Both the position numbers and the translations under genes were made by a program. This document shows positions 45,611-54,102 of a stretch of 64,000 bases of DNA, piece after piece. Every line of letters starts with the position of its first letter. The stretch's first letter is position 1. This DNA is from Chitinophagaceae bacterium C216. GTDB taxonomy: Bacteria > Bacteroidota > Bacteroidia > Chitinophagales > Chitinophagaceae. The stretch is from the NCBI GenBank assembly GCA_028485475.2, contig CP144143.1, forward strand, positions 930,001 through 994,000, in the 5' to 3' direction. The notes under the pieces are model-generated. The model was not told where the DNA came from. It did no database searches and saw only the letters and a list, made by a program, of their open reading frames with translations.

Positions 45611-48463
45611 TTATTTATTGCTTAGGAACATGCTTCTATTCTTATACAGTTGTCTGAAATAAGGATCTTTTAGGTCTTTTATGAAGCGGATAGCTTCACC
45701 CGTACTTTTCATTTCTGGGCCCAGCTCCTTGTTCACACCCGGGAATTTGTTAAAGCTAAATACGGGCTCTTTTATGGCATAACCTTCCAATTTCTTTTCG
45801 AATTTGAAATCGGTCAGTTTTTTTACGCCAAGCATCACCTTAGTGGCAATATTCAAATAAGGAATTTGGTATGCCTTGGCGATGAACGGTGTAGTACGTG
45901 AAGCACGCGGATTGGCTTCTATCACATACACTTTTCCGTCTTTAATAGCAAACTGAATGTTGATAAGCCCTTTAATATTGAGTGCTCTTGCGATTTTCTC
46001 GGCGTAATGCTCCATAGTAGTTACTTCCATGGGCGATAGGTTAAATGCTGGCAACATGGCGTGGCTGTCTCCACTATGAATACCGGCCGGCTCAATATGT
46101 TCCATTACACCCATTACGTGAAAGTTTTCGCCGTCGAAAATAGCATCCACTTCTGCCTCCTGACAACGATCCAGGAAGTGGTCGATCAAAATCTTATTAC
46201 CGGGGATATGTTTCAGCAGGCTTACCACAGCTTTTTCCAGCTCTTCGTCGTTAATCACAATTCGCATTCTCTGTCCGCCCAATACGTAAGAAGGACGTAC
46301 TAGCACCGGATAGCCTACACGGTTCGCTACTTCAATAGCCTCGTCTACATTAGTGGCCGTACCATAGTCGGGATAAGGAATCTCCAGTTCTTTCAGCATA
46401 TCACTGAAGCGTCCGCGATCTTCGGCAATATCCATATCATCGAAAGAGGTTCCGATGATTTTTACACCCATATCCTTAATCTTCTCAGCGAGCTTCAGGG
46501 CGGTTTGTCCTCCCAGCTGAACAATTACACCTTCCGGTTTTTCATATTCAATGAGTTCTCGCACGTGCTCCCAATAAACAGGCTCGAAGTATAGTTTGTC
46601 GGCCATATCGAAGTCGGTACTTACCGTTTCGGGATTACAGTTCATCATAATGGCTTCGTAGCCGGATTCTTTAATCGCCATTAAGCCGTGAACGCAGCAG
46701 TAGTCGAACTCGATCCCTTGCCCAATGCGGTTGGGGCCGCTACCCAGTACGATGATTTTTTTCCTGTTTGAAACTTTGGATTCGTTGTGTACTAGGGTGC
46801 TTTCGCCCAGGGAGCTGCTGGGAGCATCGAAGGTACTGTAGAAATAAGGCGTTTTTGCCTCAAACTCTGCACTACAAGTATCCACCATTTTATACACGCG
46901 ATGGATGCCGAGAGTTTTTCTTTTTTCGTACACCTTGTCTTCGGTAGCTCCTATCAGTACTGCAATCTGAGCATCGCTGAAGCCGTTTACTTTAGCTTCG
47001 CGGAGTATCTCGACCGTTAAGGTATCTAAAGTCAGTTCGCTGAGTTTTTTCTCTATAACACATAGCTTTTGTATTTCGGAAAGAAACCATTTGTCGATAC
47101 CATTGGTAGCTTTGGAGATGGTGCTTACCGAAATGCCCGCCATCAGCGCATCTTTGATTCGGAAAATTCTATCCCATTTGGGAGTTTTGATATATTCCAA
47201 CAACTCTTCGGCGTGCATCAGGCTTTTGCCATAGTACCCCAAGCCTATTGCATTATTTTCAAGGCTCTGACAGGCTTTTTGTACGGCTTCGTTAAAGCTG
47301 CGTCCGATAGCCATTACCTCACCCACGCTTTTCATCTGCAGCCCTAGTGTATCATTAGCACCTTTAAATTTATCGAAGTTCCAACGCGGAATTTTTACGA
47401 TTACGTAATCCAGTGCTGGTTCGAAGTAAGCCGAAGTGGTTTTGGTAATCTGATTTTCCAGTTCGTCCAAGTTATAACCGATGGCCAGTTTGGCCGCAAT
47501 TTTAGCGATAGGATAACCCGTGGCCTTGGATGCCAGCGCTGAAGAACGGCTTACGCGAGGGTTGATTTCGATAGCTATGATTTCCTCAGTAACGGGGTTC
47601 ATAGCAAATTGTACGTTACAGCCGCCGGCGAAGTTGCCTAGGTCGCGCATCATTTTGATAGCGGTATTTCGCATCAGCTGCATACCTGTATCACTTAGCG
47701 TCATCGCCGGAGCTACGGTGATAGAGTCGCCGGTGTGTACCCCCATGGGGTCGAAATTTTCTACTGTACAGATGATACACACATTATCGGCATTATCGCG
47801 TAGCAGTTCTAGCTCAAATTCTTTCCATCCCAGTACAGCTTGTTCTACTAGTACTTCATGAATAGGAGATGCTTGTAAACCGCGGTTTAGGGCTTCATCG
47901 AGCTCTTCTTTACTATGTACAAACCCTCCACCGGTACCACCCAATGTAAAGGAAGGACGAATTACCAGCGGGAAGCCGATTTCTTGTGCAAATTCCTTTC
48001 CTTCGAGGAAAGAGTTTGCGGTTTTAGCTTTTGCCACCGGTACTCCCAGTTCAATCATCCACTGACGGAATTTCTCGCGGTCTTCAGCTTTATCAATCGC
48101 TTTAATGTCTACACCAATCAGGCGCACATTATATTGTTCCCACAGCCCCATATCTTCGGCTTCTTTTGCCAGGTTGAGGGCTGTTTGACCACCCATTGTA
48201 GGTAGTACCGCATCAATATCATTTTCTTTTAATATTTGTTCGATACTTTCTACGGTTAGAGGAAGCAGGTACACTTTATCAGCCATCATGGGGTCTGTCA
48301 TGATGGTAGCGGGGTTGCTATTGATCAGAATAACTTTAATACCTTCTTCTCGTAAACTGCGAGCGGCTTGAGTGCCAGAGTAGTCAAATTCGCATGCTTG
48401 TCCTATAATAATGGGGCCTGAGCCAATGATTAGTACTGATTTAATGGAAGGATCTTTAGGCAT
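45611..48463 (-). CDS. carB: Carbamoyl-phosphate synthase large subunit lacking the allosteric domain
   Basis: A 950-residue protein with two homologous ATP-grasp halves: the first starts at [22 protein letters not shown], the second near residue 570 at [21 protein letters not shown]. Both carry NPR-type metal sites ([27 protein letters not shown]). It makes carbamoyl phosphate from bicarbonate, ammonia and two ATP for pyrimidine and arginine synthesis. It stops after [12 protein letters not shown], without the MGS-like C-terminal domain (about 130 residues in E. coli) that binds UMP and ornithine. carA is not adjacent. Confidence 0.96.
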   Translation of the reverse strand: MPKDPSIKSVLIIGSGPIIIGQACEFDYSGTQAARSLREEGIKVILINSNPATIMTDPMMADKVYLLPLTVESIEQILKENDIDAVLPTMGGQTALNLAKEAEDMGLWEQYNVRLIGVDIKAIDKAEDREKFRQWMIELGVPVAKAKTANSFLEGKEFAQEIGFPLVIRPSFTLGGTGGGFVHSKEELDEALNRGLQASPIHEVLVEQAVLGWKEFELELLRDNADNVCIICTVENFDPMGVHTGDSITVAPAMTLSDTGMQLMRNTAIKMMRDLGNFAGGCNVQFAMNPVTEEIIAIEINPRVSRSSALASKATGYPIAKIAAKLAIGYNLDELENQITKTTSAYFEPALDYVIVKIPRWNFDKFKGANDTLGLQMKSVGEVMAIGRSFNEAVQKACQSLENNAIGLGYYGKSLMHAEELLEYIKTPKWDRIFRIKDALMAGISVSTISKATNGIDKWFLSEIQKLCVIEKKLSELTLDTLTVEILREAKVNGFSDAQIAVLIGATEDKVYEKRKTLGIHRVYKMVDTCSAEFEAKTPYFYSTFDAPSSSLGESTLVHNESKVSNRKKIIVLGSGPNRIGQGIEFDYCCVHGLMAIKESGYEAIMMNCNPETVSTDFDMADKLYFEPVYWEHVRELIEYEKPEGVIVQLGGQTALKLAEKIKDMGVKIIGTSFDDMDIAEDRGRFSDMLKELEIPYPDYGTATNVDEAIEVANRVGYPVLVRPSYVLGGQRMRIVINDEELEKAVVSLLKHIPGNKILIDHFLDRCQEAEVDAIFDGENFHVMGVMEHIEPAGIHSGDSHAMLPAFNLSPMEVTTMEHYAEKIARALNIKGLINIQFAIKDGKVYVIEANPRASRTTPFIAKAYQIPYLNIATKVMLGVKKLTDFKFEKKLEGYAIKEPVFSFNKFPGVNKELGPEMKSTGEAIRFIKDLKDPYFRQLYKNRSMFLSNK

Positions 48464-48501
48464 TTTACTTTTTTCCCTTTTTCTAAAAAAAACAAATTGC
48501 G

Positions 48502-48509
48502 CAAAAATA
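48502..48509 (-). promoter_or_regulatory. Bacteroidota -7 element for carB
   Basis: On the minus strand TATTTTTG lies 38 bases before the carB start codon. Only a weak -33 match is present. Confidence 0.45.
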
Positions 48510-48726
48510 GTGGATTGACACTAAAAGCGCGGTAGGTTTTTTAAATTATTTTAAGAGAAGGGGAGATTTTTTTGCATGGGGGGGGTAGCTGCAGAACGTT
48601 TGTTTGTTGGCTCTTGTGGAAGATATTTTTGTTCAGTTTTCATCACATAAAATATTGGCCCCATTGAATTTATTGTTAAAAACGGGGCATAGATAGATAC
48701 TGTCGCGTTATCAATTTTCAATTGCC

Positions 48727-48734
48727 TATTTTTG
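48727..48734 (+). promoter_or_regulatory. Bacteroidota -7 element before the M23 gene
   Basis: TATTTTTG ends only 4 bases before the ATG at 48739, so the transcript would be leaderless or nearly so. Confidence 0.5.
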
Positions 48735-48738
48735 GCAC

Positions 48739-50727
48739 ATGTCGAAGAAGTTTTTTTTGTTATTCGCTTATTTACTGACAGGTGTTGTAGCTTTTGGCCA
48801 ATTATACCAAAAACCTAAATATCCTCAGAACTATTTTAGATGGGTAACCGGCTTAAAGCCCGACATCGTAGCAAATATGGGAGAGCTGCGTCCCAACCAC
48901 TGGCATATGGGATTAGATGTGCGTACCAATCAGGTAGTAAACCAGAATGTGTATGCGGCTGCAGACGGTTATATTTCATTTGTGGGGATAGAACCGCTAA
49001 GCTGGGGAAGATGGATTATTATTGATCATCCCAATGGATTGTCTACCCTATACGGCCATCTGAACGACTTCAGAGACGATTTGGAAAAATATGTAACCGA
49101 GCATCAATATAAAACCGAATCCTGGGTAACACATTTGAAAATTCCGCCGGGACGTTTTCCGGTTAAGAAAGGTGATTTTATTGCCTTCAGCGGAACTACT
49201 GGTGGTTCGGGAGGTCCTCATGTGCACTGGGAAATTATTGACACCAAATCGGGGAAACGACTGAATCCAACACTATTTGGAACCCCTATAGTGGATAATA
49301 TTCCGCCTACCATTGTAAGAATTGCGATGTACGATAGAAGCAATTCTGTCTATGACCAATCGCCTGCGATTTATCCATTATCAAAATCCAGCGGCGCTTA
49401 CACAGTAGCGGGCGGCGTTATCAATACCAATTTTACTAAACTAAGTTTTGCCATTCAAGCCTATGATACCCGAAATGGAACCAACAATCAGGATGGTATC
49501 TACAGTGCCCGTCTTTTTATGGATGGTAAAGAAATATCCAGTTTTTATATTGACAGCGTGGATTATGTAGATACCCGTTACATGAATGCTCATATTGATT
49601 ATAAAATGCAAAGTACGGGTGGCAGCTGGATGCAACATGTGTCCAAACTGCCTGGCGACCTAAGCGGCGTTTATTATGACATAGGCAATAATGGTATAAT
49701 TGAATTGAAGGATACTGACCCTCACGATATTAAAATTGAAGTAGCCGATGCAAATGGCAATCTGTCTACTATAAGTTTTAAAATCAAAAACAATGGCGGT
49801 ACGCCACCCTCAGTGAAAAATTATGAATGGCTGCCGGGCAGAACCAATACGCTAGTGAAAAGTCATTTTTCGGTAACACTGCCCATGAATGCCTTATATG
49901 ATAAAATGAATCCGAACTATTCCAGTTCCACGTCTGCTGCACTCAATAGCGTATCGGCCACCCACAAAATAGGAGAAACCTATATTCCGGTACATAGCAA
50001 TTTTGAAGTAAAAATTAAACCGAACAAACCTATAGCTCCGGAAAACCGCGACCGGATTGTAATTAAGAGGACAGGTAAAAATACTACGGTAAAAAAAGCG
50101 GAATGGAAGGGCGAGTGGTTGGTGGCGCAGTTCAGGGATTTCGGCACATTTGAAGCTTTTGTGGATAATGTTCCTCCGTCGATTAATTCTTTAGGTTCGG
50201 GAAGTGTGATTAATTTGAATAATGTAAAGCGTATCACGTTTACGCCTACTGATAATTACGGAATAGCTGATTTCAGGGCAGAAGTGGATGGTAAATGGAT
50301 AAGATTTACCAATGATAAGGGGCGCACTTGGATTTATAATTTTGACAATCGCATCAAACCCGGTGAACATACTTTGACAGTGACCGTTACAGACATTGCC
50401 GGTAATATAACAAAACGTAGTTGGAAATTTGTTCGCGGCGTTCCGGCTCCAGCGGGAGCTACTGCTCCATCCGGTGCGAAGAGCGCTACATCGACTAAAA
50501 AAACTACTACGCCATCAAAAAGTGCTACATCTAAAACCACGGGAAGTAAAACCAGCAAGACAACTAGTAAGACTTCGGCATCTAAGACTACTTCCTCAAA
50601 AACAACGGCATCGAAAACCGGAACAACCACCAAAAAAACCACCACCACCTCGAAGTCTGCAGCGAGCAGCAAGTCTTCAGGAAAAAGTACATCTAATAAC
50701 AAAACAACCACTCAAAAAAAGAAATAA
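48739..50727 (+). CDS. M23 family metallopeptidase with a basic low-complexity tail
   Basis: A 662-residue exported protein (signal about 1-20). The M23 (LytM/lysostaphin) domain lies at about 40-185: NHWHMGLD at 53-60 gives the zinc ligands His56 and Asp60, and GPHVHWEI near 162 the last His. It probably cleaves peptidoglycan cross-bridges or acts as an activator. The middle region (about 200-570) is beta-rich, with PSINSLGSGS and TVTDIAGNITKRSWKF suggesting Ig-like folds. The last 90 or so residues are almost only Ser, Thr, Lys and Ala, basic and probably disordered, possibly for binding the envelope. Bcp follows 17 bases later. Confidence 0.9.
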   Translation: MSKKFFLLFAYLLTGVVAFGQLYQKPKYPQNYFRWVTGLKPDIVANMGELRPNHWHMGLDVRTNQVVNQNVYAAADGYISFVGIEPLSWGRWIIIDHPNGLSTLYGHLNDFRDDLEKYVTEHQYKTESWVTHLKIPPGRFPVKKGDFIAFSGTTGGSGGPHVHWEIIDTKSGKRLNPTLFGTPIVDNIPPTIVRIAMYDRSNSVYDQSPAIYPLSKSSGAYTVAGGVINTNFTKLSFAIQAYDTRNGTNNQDGIYSARLFMDGKEISSFYIDSVDYVDTRYMNAHIDYKMQSTGGSWMQHVSKLPGDLSGVYYDIGNNGIIELKDTDPHDIKIEVADANGNLSTISFKIKNNGGTPPSVKNYEWLPGRTNTLVKSHFSVTLPMNALYDKMNPNYSSSTSAALNSVSATHKIGETYIPVHSNFEVKIKPNKPIAPENRDRIVIKRTGKNTTVKKAEWKGEWLVAQFRDFGTFEAFVDNVPPSINSLGSGSVINLNNVKRITFTPTDNYGIADFRAEVDGKWIRFTNDKGRTWIYNFDNRIKPGEHTLTVTVTDIAGNITKRSWKFVRGVPAPAGATAPSGAKSATSTKKTTTPSKSATSKTTGSKTSKTTSKTSASKTTSSKTTASKTGTTTKKTTTTSKSAASSKSSGKSTSNNKTTTQKKK

Positions 50728-50744
50728 AGTATAAGTAGAGTACT

Positions 50745-51212
50745 ATGGCTACACATCTTAAGGAAGGACAGAAAGCTCCGGCTTTCTCAGGAAAAGATCA
50801 GAATGGCAATAAGATATCGTTGGCACAATATAAAGGTAAAAAACTGGCATTGTACTTTTATCCGCAAGACTTCACACCTACCTGTACGGTGCAGGCTTGC
50901 AACCTCAGGGATCATTTTTCTGTATTAAAACAACATGGTATAGAAGTGGTAGGTGTAAGCCCTGATGATGCACAGAAACATAAAAAATTTGAAGAGCGCA
51001 ACAACCTACCTTTCCCGCTCATTGCAGATACAGAGCATACAATTTTAGAAAAGTATGGTGTATGGGGCGAGAAGCAGATGTTTGGTCACAAGTATATGGG
51101 AGTGCATCGCACCACTTTTCTCATCGACGAGCAAGGCCGCATCAAAAAAATTATTCTGAAACCCAAGACCAAGCAGCATGCCGAGGAGATTATCGCAGGT
51201 TTTCAGAACTAA
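50745..51212 (+). CDS. bcp: Peroxiredoxin, Bcp/PrxQ type
   Basis: A 155-residue thiol peroxidase. FTPTCTVQAC places the peroxidatic Cys47 and resolving Cys52 five residues apart, as in atypical two-Cys PrxQ enzymes. It reduces hydroperoxides using thioredoxin in the cytoplasm. Length is normal. It converges on asd with a shared terminator. Confidence 0.95.
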   Translation: MATHLKEGQKAPAFSGKDQNGNKISLAQYKGKKLALYFYPQDFTPTCTVQACNLRDHFSVLKQHGIEVVGVSPDDAQKHKKFEERNNLPFPLIADTEHTILEKYGVWGEKQMFGHKYMGVHRTTFLIDEQGRIKKIILKPKTKQHAEEIIAGFQN

Positions 51213-51253
51213 GCCGTAGCTGCGGATAAATAAGTGTTTCCTGTTCCAAACAT

Positions 51254-51288
51254 AAAAGCCCTTTTCAGTTAAGAAAAGGGCTTTTATT
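51254..51288. terminator. Bidirectional terminator between bcp and asd
   Basis: AAAAGCCCTTTT / AAAAGGGCTTTT stem (51254-51265, 51274-51285) with an 8-base loop, followed by T on both strands. Confidence 0.9.
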
Positions 51289-51305
51289 ATTTTTTTATTT
51301 TTTGC

Positions 51306-52298
51306 TTATACGAGATTGTTAGATATAAGGTATTCCGCAATCTGTACCGCATTGGTAGCTGCTCCTTTGCGCAGGTTATCGCTCACAATCCACATGTTTA
51401 AGGTTTTGGGTTGCGTATCGTCTCTGCGAATACGTCCTACGAAAACCTCATCTTTTTCGTGTGCGTTCAGTGGCATCGGGTAGATTTGATTAGCAATATC
51501 ATCTTCTACCACAACACCCGGAGCTGATTCAAGCAGACTTCTCACTTCTTGAAGGTCGAACTCGTTTTCAAACTCTACGTTTACGCTCTCACTGTGTCCT
51601 CCCATTACCGGAATGCGCACCGTAGTAGCGGTAACCTTGATGTTATCATCACGCATGATTTTTTTGGTTTCGTTAACCATTTTCATTTCTTCCTTGGTGT
51701 ATCCGTTTTCGGTAAATACGTCAATCTGCGGAATAACATTCAGGTCAATGGGGTATTTATAAGCCATGGGATATTCGGTATTTTTATTTCTTTCTCCCAT
51801 TAATTGCTCCACAGCTTTTGCGCCGGTACCTGTTACACTCTGATAGGTAGATACGACGATGCGTTTGATTTTATATTTCTGATGCAGCGGATTTAGTGCT
51901 ACTACCATTTGTATGGTAGAGCAGTTGGGGTTCGCAATGATTTTATCATTGGTAGTTAATACATCGGCATTAATTTCGGGTACCACCAATGGTTTAGTGG
52001 GATCCATTCTCCAGGCCGATGAGTTGTCGATTACAGTGGTACCCACTGCAGCAAACTGAGGAGCCCACTCTGTAGAGGTACCGCCTCCTGCGGAAAATAA
52101 AGCAATCGTTGGCTTGGCAGCAATAGCATCCTGCATGCTTACCACTTTATATTTTTGGCCTTTGAAATTGATTTCCTTTCCTACGCTCTTTTCAGAAGCT
52201 ACAGGAATCAGCTCTGTAACAGGAAAATTTCTCTCGGCAAGTACTTCTAAAATTTTGGTGCCTACAAGGCCGGTGGCACCTACTACTGCAACTTTCAT
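51306..52298 (-). CDS. asd: Aspartate-semialdehyde dehydrogenase
   Basis: A 330-residue protein with VAVVGATGLVGTKILEVL at the N-terminus, catalytic Cys126 in NPNCSTIQ, QSVTGTGAKAVEQL near 155 and GGHSESVNVEFE near 232. It reduces aspartyl phosphate to aspartate semialdehyde, the branch point to lysine/diaminopimelate, threonine, methionine and isoleucine. Upstream is a leader with a small ORF and a terminator (52341-52504) that looks like an amino-acid attenuator, so expression is probably raised when aspartate-family amino acids are scarce. Confidence 0.97.
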   Translation of the reverse strand: MKVAVVGATGLVGTKILEVLAERNFPVTELIPVASEKSVGKEINFKGQKYKVVSMQDAIAAKPTIALFSAGGGTSTEWAPQFAAVGTTVIDNSSAWRMDPTKPLVVPEINADVLTTNDKIIANPNCSTIQMVVALNPLHQKYKIKRIVVSTYQSVTGTGAKAVEQLMGERNKNTEYPMAYKYPIDLNVIPQIDVFTENGYTKEEMKMVNETKKIMRDDNIKVTATTVRIPVMGGHSESVNVEFENEFDLQEVRSLLESAPGVVVEDDIANQIYPMPLNAHEKDEVFVGRIRRDDTQPKTLNMWIVSDNLRKGAATNAVQIAEYLISNNLV

Positions 52299-52340
52299 TT
52301 TTTATACTGTTTTTTTAAGATACCCTGTGGGTTTTGTTAT

Positions 52341-52368
52341 AAAAAAAGCCTTCCGATCGACGGAAGGC
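52341..52368 (-). terminator. Attenuator terminator in the asd leader
   Basis: On the minus strand GCCTTCCG (52368-52361) pairs with CGGAAGGC (52355-52348), followed by seven T (52347-52341). It is 43 bases before the asd start codon, so it would cut off asd unless prevented. Its 5' arm can also pair with the segment 52415-52407 (see leader peptide). Confidence 0.82.
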
Positions 52369-52401
52369 CTGTTCAATTTCTTTTATATACGTATACAAAA
52401 A

Positions 52402-52467
52402 TCACAGCCTTCCGTGAAGAACGCGTTTCATCTTTGTATGCTTCTTTATGGTGATGTTGATAATCAT
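52402..52467 (-). CDS. Leader peptide of the asd attenuator
   Basis: A 21-codon ORF starting at ATG 52467: MIINITIKKHTKMKR followed by VLHGRL and TGA 52402. Ile (4), Lys (4), Thr (2), Met (2) and Asn make up most of the first 14 residues, all products of the aspartate pathway. The last codons contain ACGGAAGGC (52415-52407), exactly complementary to the 5' arm of the terminator. A ribosome stalled at the Ile/Thr/Lys codons would leave it free to form an antiterminator, whereas a ribosome at the stop codon would cover it and let the terminator form. The start is only about 6 bases after the promoter element, so it may be leaderless. Translation is not proven. Confidence 0.68.
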   Translation of the reverse strand: MIINITIKKHTKMKRVLHGRL

Positions 52468-52473
52468 GGGTCG

Positions 52474-52504
52474 CAAAAATAGAGCGATGATTTAAATCAA
52501 CAAA
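52474..52504 (-). promoter_or_regulatory. Consensus Bacteroidota promoter of the asd leader
   Basis: On the minus strand TTTG (52504-52501), a 19-base spacer and TATTTTTG (52481-52474) match TTTG-N19-TAnnTTTG perfectly. It lies downstream of the terminator of the previous minus-strand gene, so the leader has its own start site. Confidence 0.85.
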
Positions 52505-52535
52505 ATATTTTTTGATTTCTGCTCGGATTAGTTGC

Positions 52536-52567
52536 AATAAAAAACTCCCGTCTCGGTATACGGGAGT
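52536..52567 (-). terminator. Terminator after the small membrane protein
   Basis: ACTCCCG / CGGGAGT stem (52544-52550 and 52561-52567); read on the minus strand it is followed by TTTTTTATT. It ends the transcript of the gene at 52590-52892, making the next terminator (in the asd leader) independent. Confidence 0.85.
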
Positions 52568-52589
52568 AACTATAACCATTTTATTATGC

Positions 52590-52892
52590 TCACTTTGCTT
52601 GCACAGAAATAATACTTGCCTCTTTACTGGCTTTAACTTTATGGGTTAAAAACCACATAATCGTGAATGTGGGAATAATATCCATTCCAGGCATTACTTC
52701 TTCAATAAAGTTGAATATACCACCGGCTATTCCTTTTACGCCACCAAAGGTTTTCGCCAGAATGATAGCTGAAATGGGTGCCCAAATAACATCGGAAAAC
52801 TCTCCTACTCCGGGAATTGTGAAGGAAAGCATGCCGATGACATCCATAATGATGCAAAATAGCAGGGGTGGGGATTTTTGTGTTTGATTCAT
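52590..52892 (-). CDS. Small conserved membrane protein
   Basis: A 100-residue protein with two or three hydrophobic segments (about 10-27, 35-55 and 66-85). FCIIMDVIGMLSFTIPGVGEFSDVIWAPI is distinctive and recalls short membrane proteins found in Bacteroidota, of unknown function. A terminator follows. It is not related to the adjacent metabolic genes in any obvious way. Confidence 0.7.
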   Translation of the reverse strand: MNQTQKSPPLLFCIIMDVIGMLSFTIPGVGEFSDVIWAPISAIILAKTFGGVKGIAGGIFNFIEEVMPGMDIIPTFTIMWFLTHKVKASKEASIISVQAK

Positions 52893-52987
52893 TTTTTACG
52901 ATTTGTTTATTAAAGGAGTTCAAATCCCATGCAAACGTTGTATCCTGTTTCGTTATTTACCGACTTTTTTTGTGCATTTACCGATAT

Positions 52988-53021
52988 AAAAAAGGCCTTA
53001 TCTGTGTTGATAAAGCCTTTT
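52988..53021 (-). terminator. Terminator after the PfkB kinase gene
   Basis: AAAAGGCCTTATC pairs, with one bulge, to GATAAAGCCTTTT. On the minus strand T-rich sequence follows. It lies about 30 bases past the kinase stop codon. Confidence 0.7.
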
Positions 53022-53049
53022 GGGATGTAAGATATTGTAAATATGATTA

Positions 53050-53964
53050 TTAAGATTGATAATGTGTTAGTTCGCGAAACTGTTGTATGCGATGGCTAAT
53101 ATCGTCCTTTGTAATTTCTTTGAGACGTGTGGTTCCGAATTTCTCCACACAGAAACTAGCCAGTGCGCTTCCTGCAATTACGGCAGTTTTCATGTTGTCA
53201 AAGGAAATATCGCCGGTCTGTGCTAGATAGCCGATAAAACCTCCGGCAAAGGTATCTCCAGCGCCGGTAGGATCGAAGACTTCTTCTAGCGGAAGGGCAG
53301 GAGCAAAGAATACTTTATTGCTGTCGAAGAGCAACGCTCCGTGTTCTCCTTTTTTGATAACAAGATATTTGGGCCCCATGGACAATATTTTTTTGGCAGC
53401 TTTCGCCAGCGAGTATTCGGCAGTAAGCTGACGAGCCTCACTGTCGTTTACCAACAGCACATCAATTTGGCTGATCACTTCCTCCAGCTCGGGCAGTGCC
53501 ACATCCATCCAGAAGTTCATGGTGTCTAAAACAATCAATTTGGGGCGATTCTTCAGCTGATGGATTACGCTTAACTGTATGGAAGGAGCTAGGTTGCCTA
53601 GCATTAGAAACTCGGCGCCTTGATAGCTGTCGGGAATTACAGGTTTGAAATCGGCCAACACATTGAGCTCGGTTACCAATGTATCGCGGGTGTTCATATC
53701 CAGATGATATCTGCCAGCCCAGAAAAAAGATTTTTTGTTGGAAACAATTTCCACGGCTGCAGTATCTACCCCGCGGCTACGCATCTCTTCCAATTCTTCG
53801 GCGGGAAAGTCGTATCCCACCACGGATACCTGTTGTACGGGTTTTATAAAATTGGCAGCTGCATACGCTATATAAGTGCCCGCACCGCCCACGATTTTAT
53901 TGGATTTTCCAAACGGGGTTTCAATATCGTCAAAGGCCATAGAGCCTACTACTATAACAGACAT
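53050..53964 (-). CDS. PfkB family sugar/nucleoside kinase
   Basis: A 304-residue ribokinase-like protein. The PfkB signature DPTGAGDTFAGGF near 250 contains the catalytic Asp, and GGAGTYIAYAAANF near 26-39 is the first substrate-binding signature. MSVIVVGSMAFDDIETPFG is the typical start. The substrate may be a sugar, adenosine or a nucleoside; the sequence does not decide. Confidence 0.88.
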   Translation of the reverse strand: MSVIVVGSMAFDDIETPFGKSNKIVGGAGTYIAYAAANFIKPVQQVSVVGYDFPAEELEEMRSRGVDTAAVEIVSNKKSFFWAGRYHLDMNTRDTLVTELNVLADFKPVIPDSYQGAEFLMLGNLAPSIQLSVIHQLKNRPKLIVLDTMNFWMDVALPELEEVISQIDVLLVNDSEARQLTAEYSLAKAAKKILSMGPKYLVIKKGEHGALLFDSNKVFFAPALPLEEVFDPTGAGDTFAGGFIGYLAQTGDISFDNMKTAVIAGSALASFCVEKFGTTRLKEITKDDISHRIQQFRELTHYQS

Positions 53965-54102
53965 ACTTTGTTTTTGATATTTATTAAAACTTATTAAGTA
54001 TAATTATTATGGCTGCAAACTTAGTATTATTTGATAAACCCCAATTGATTTTGGTACGGTTCCGTAATGACCGAAGTCATTTTTTTAAATCGGGAAAATA
54101 AT

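Noticed and set aside
50334-50711. Minus-strand ORF opposite the low-complexity tail of the M23 peptidase
   Set aside because: It is the antisense of a Ser/Thr/Lys repeat region and yields a Val/Leu-rich artefact.
52373-52579. A 68-codon minus-strand ORF over the asd leader
   Set aside because: It begins inside the terminator of the preceding gene, before the leader promoter, and has no recognisable pattern; the short ORF at 52402-52467 fits the leader structure better.
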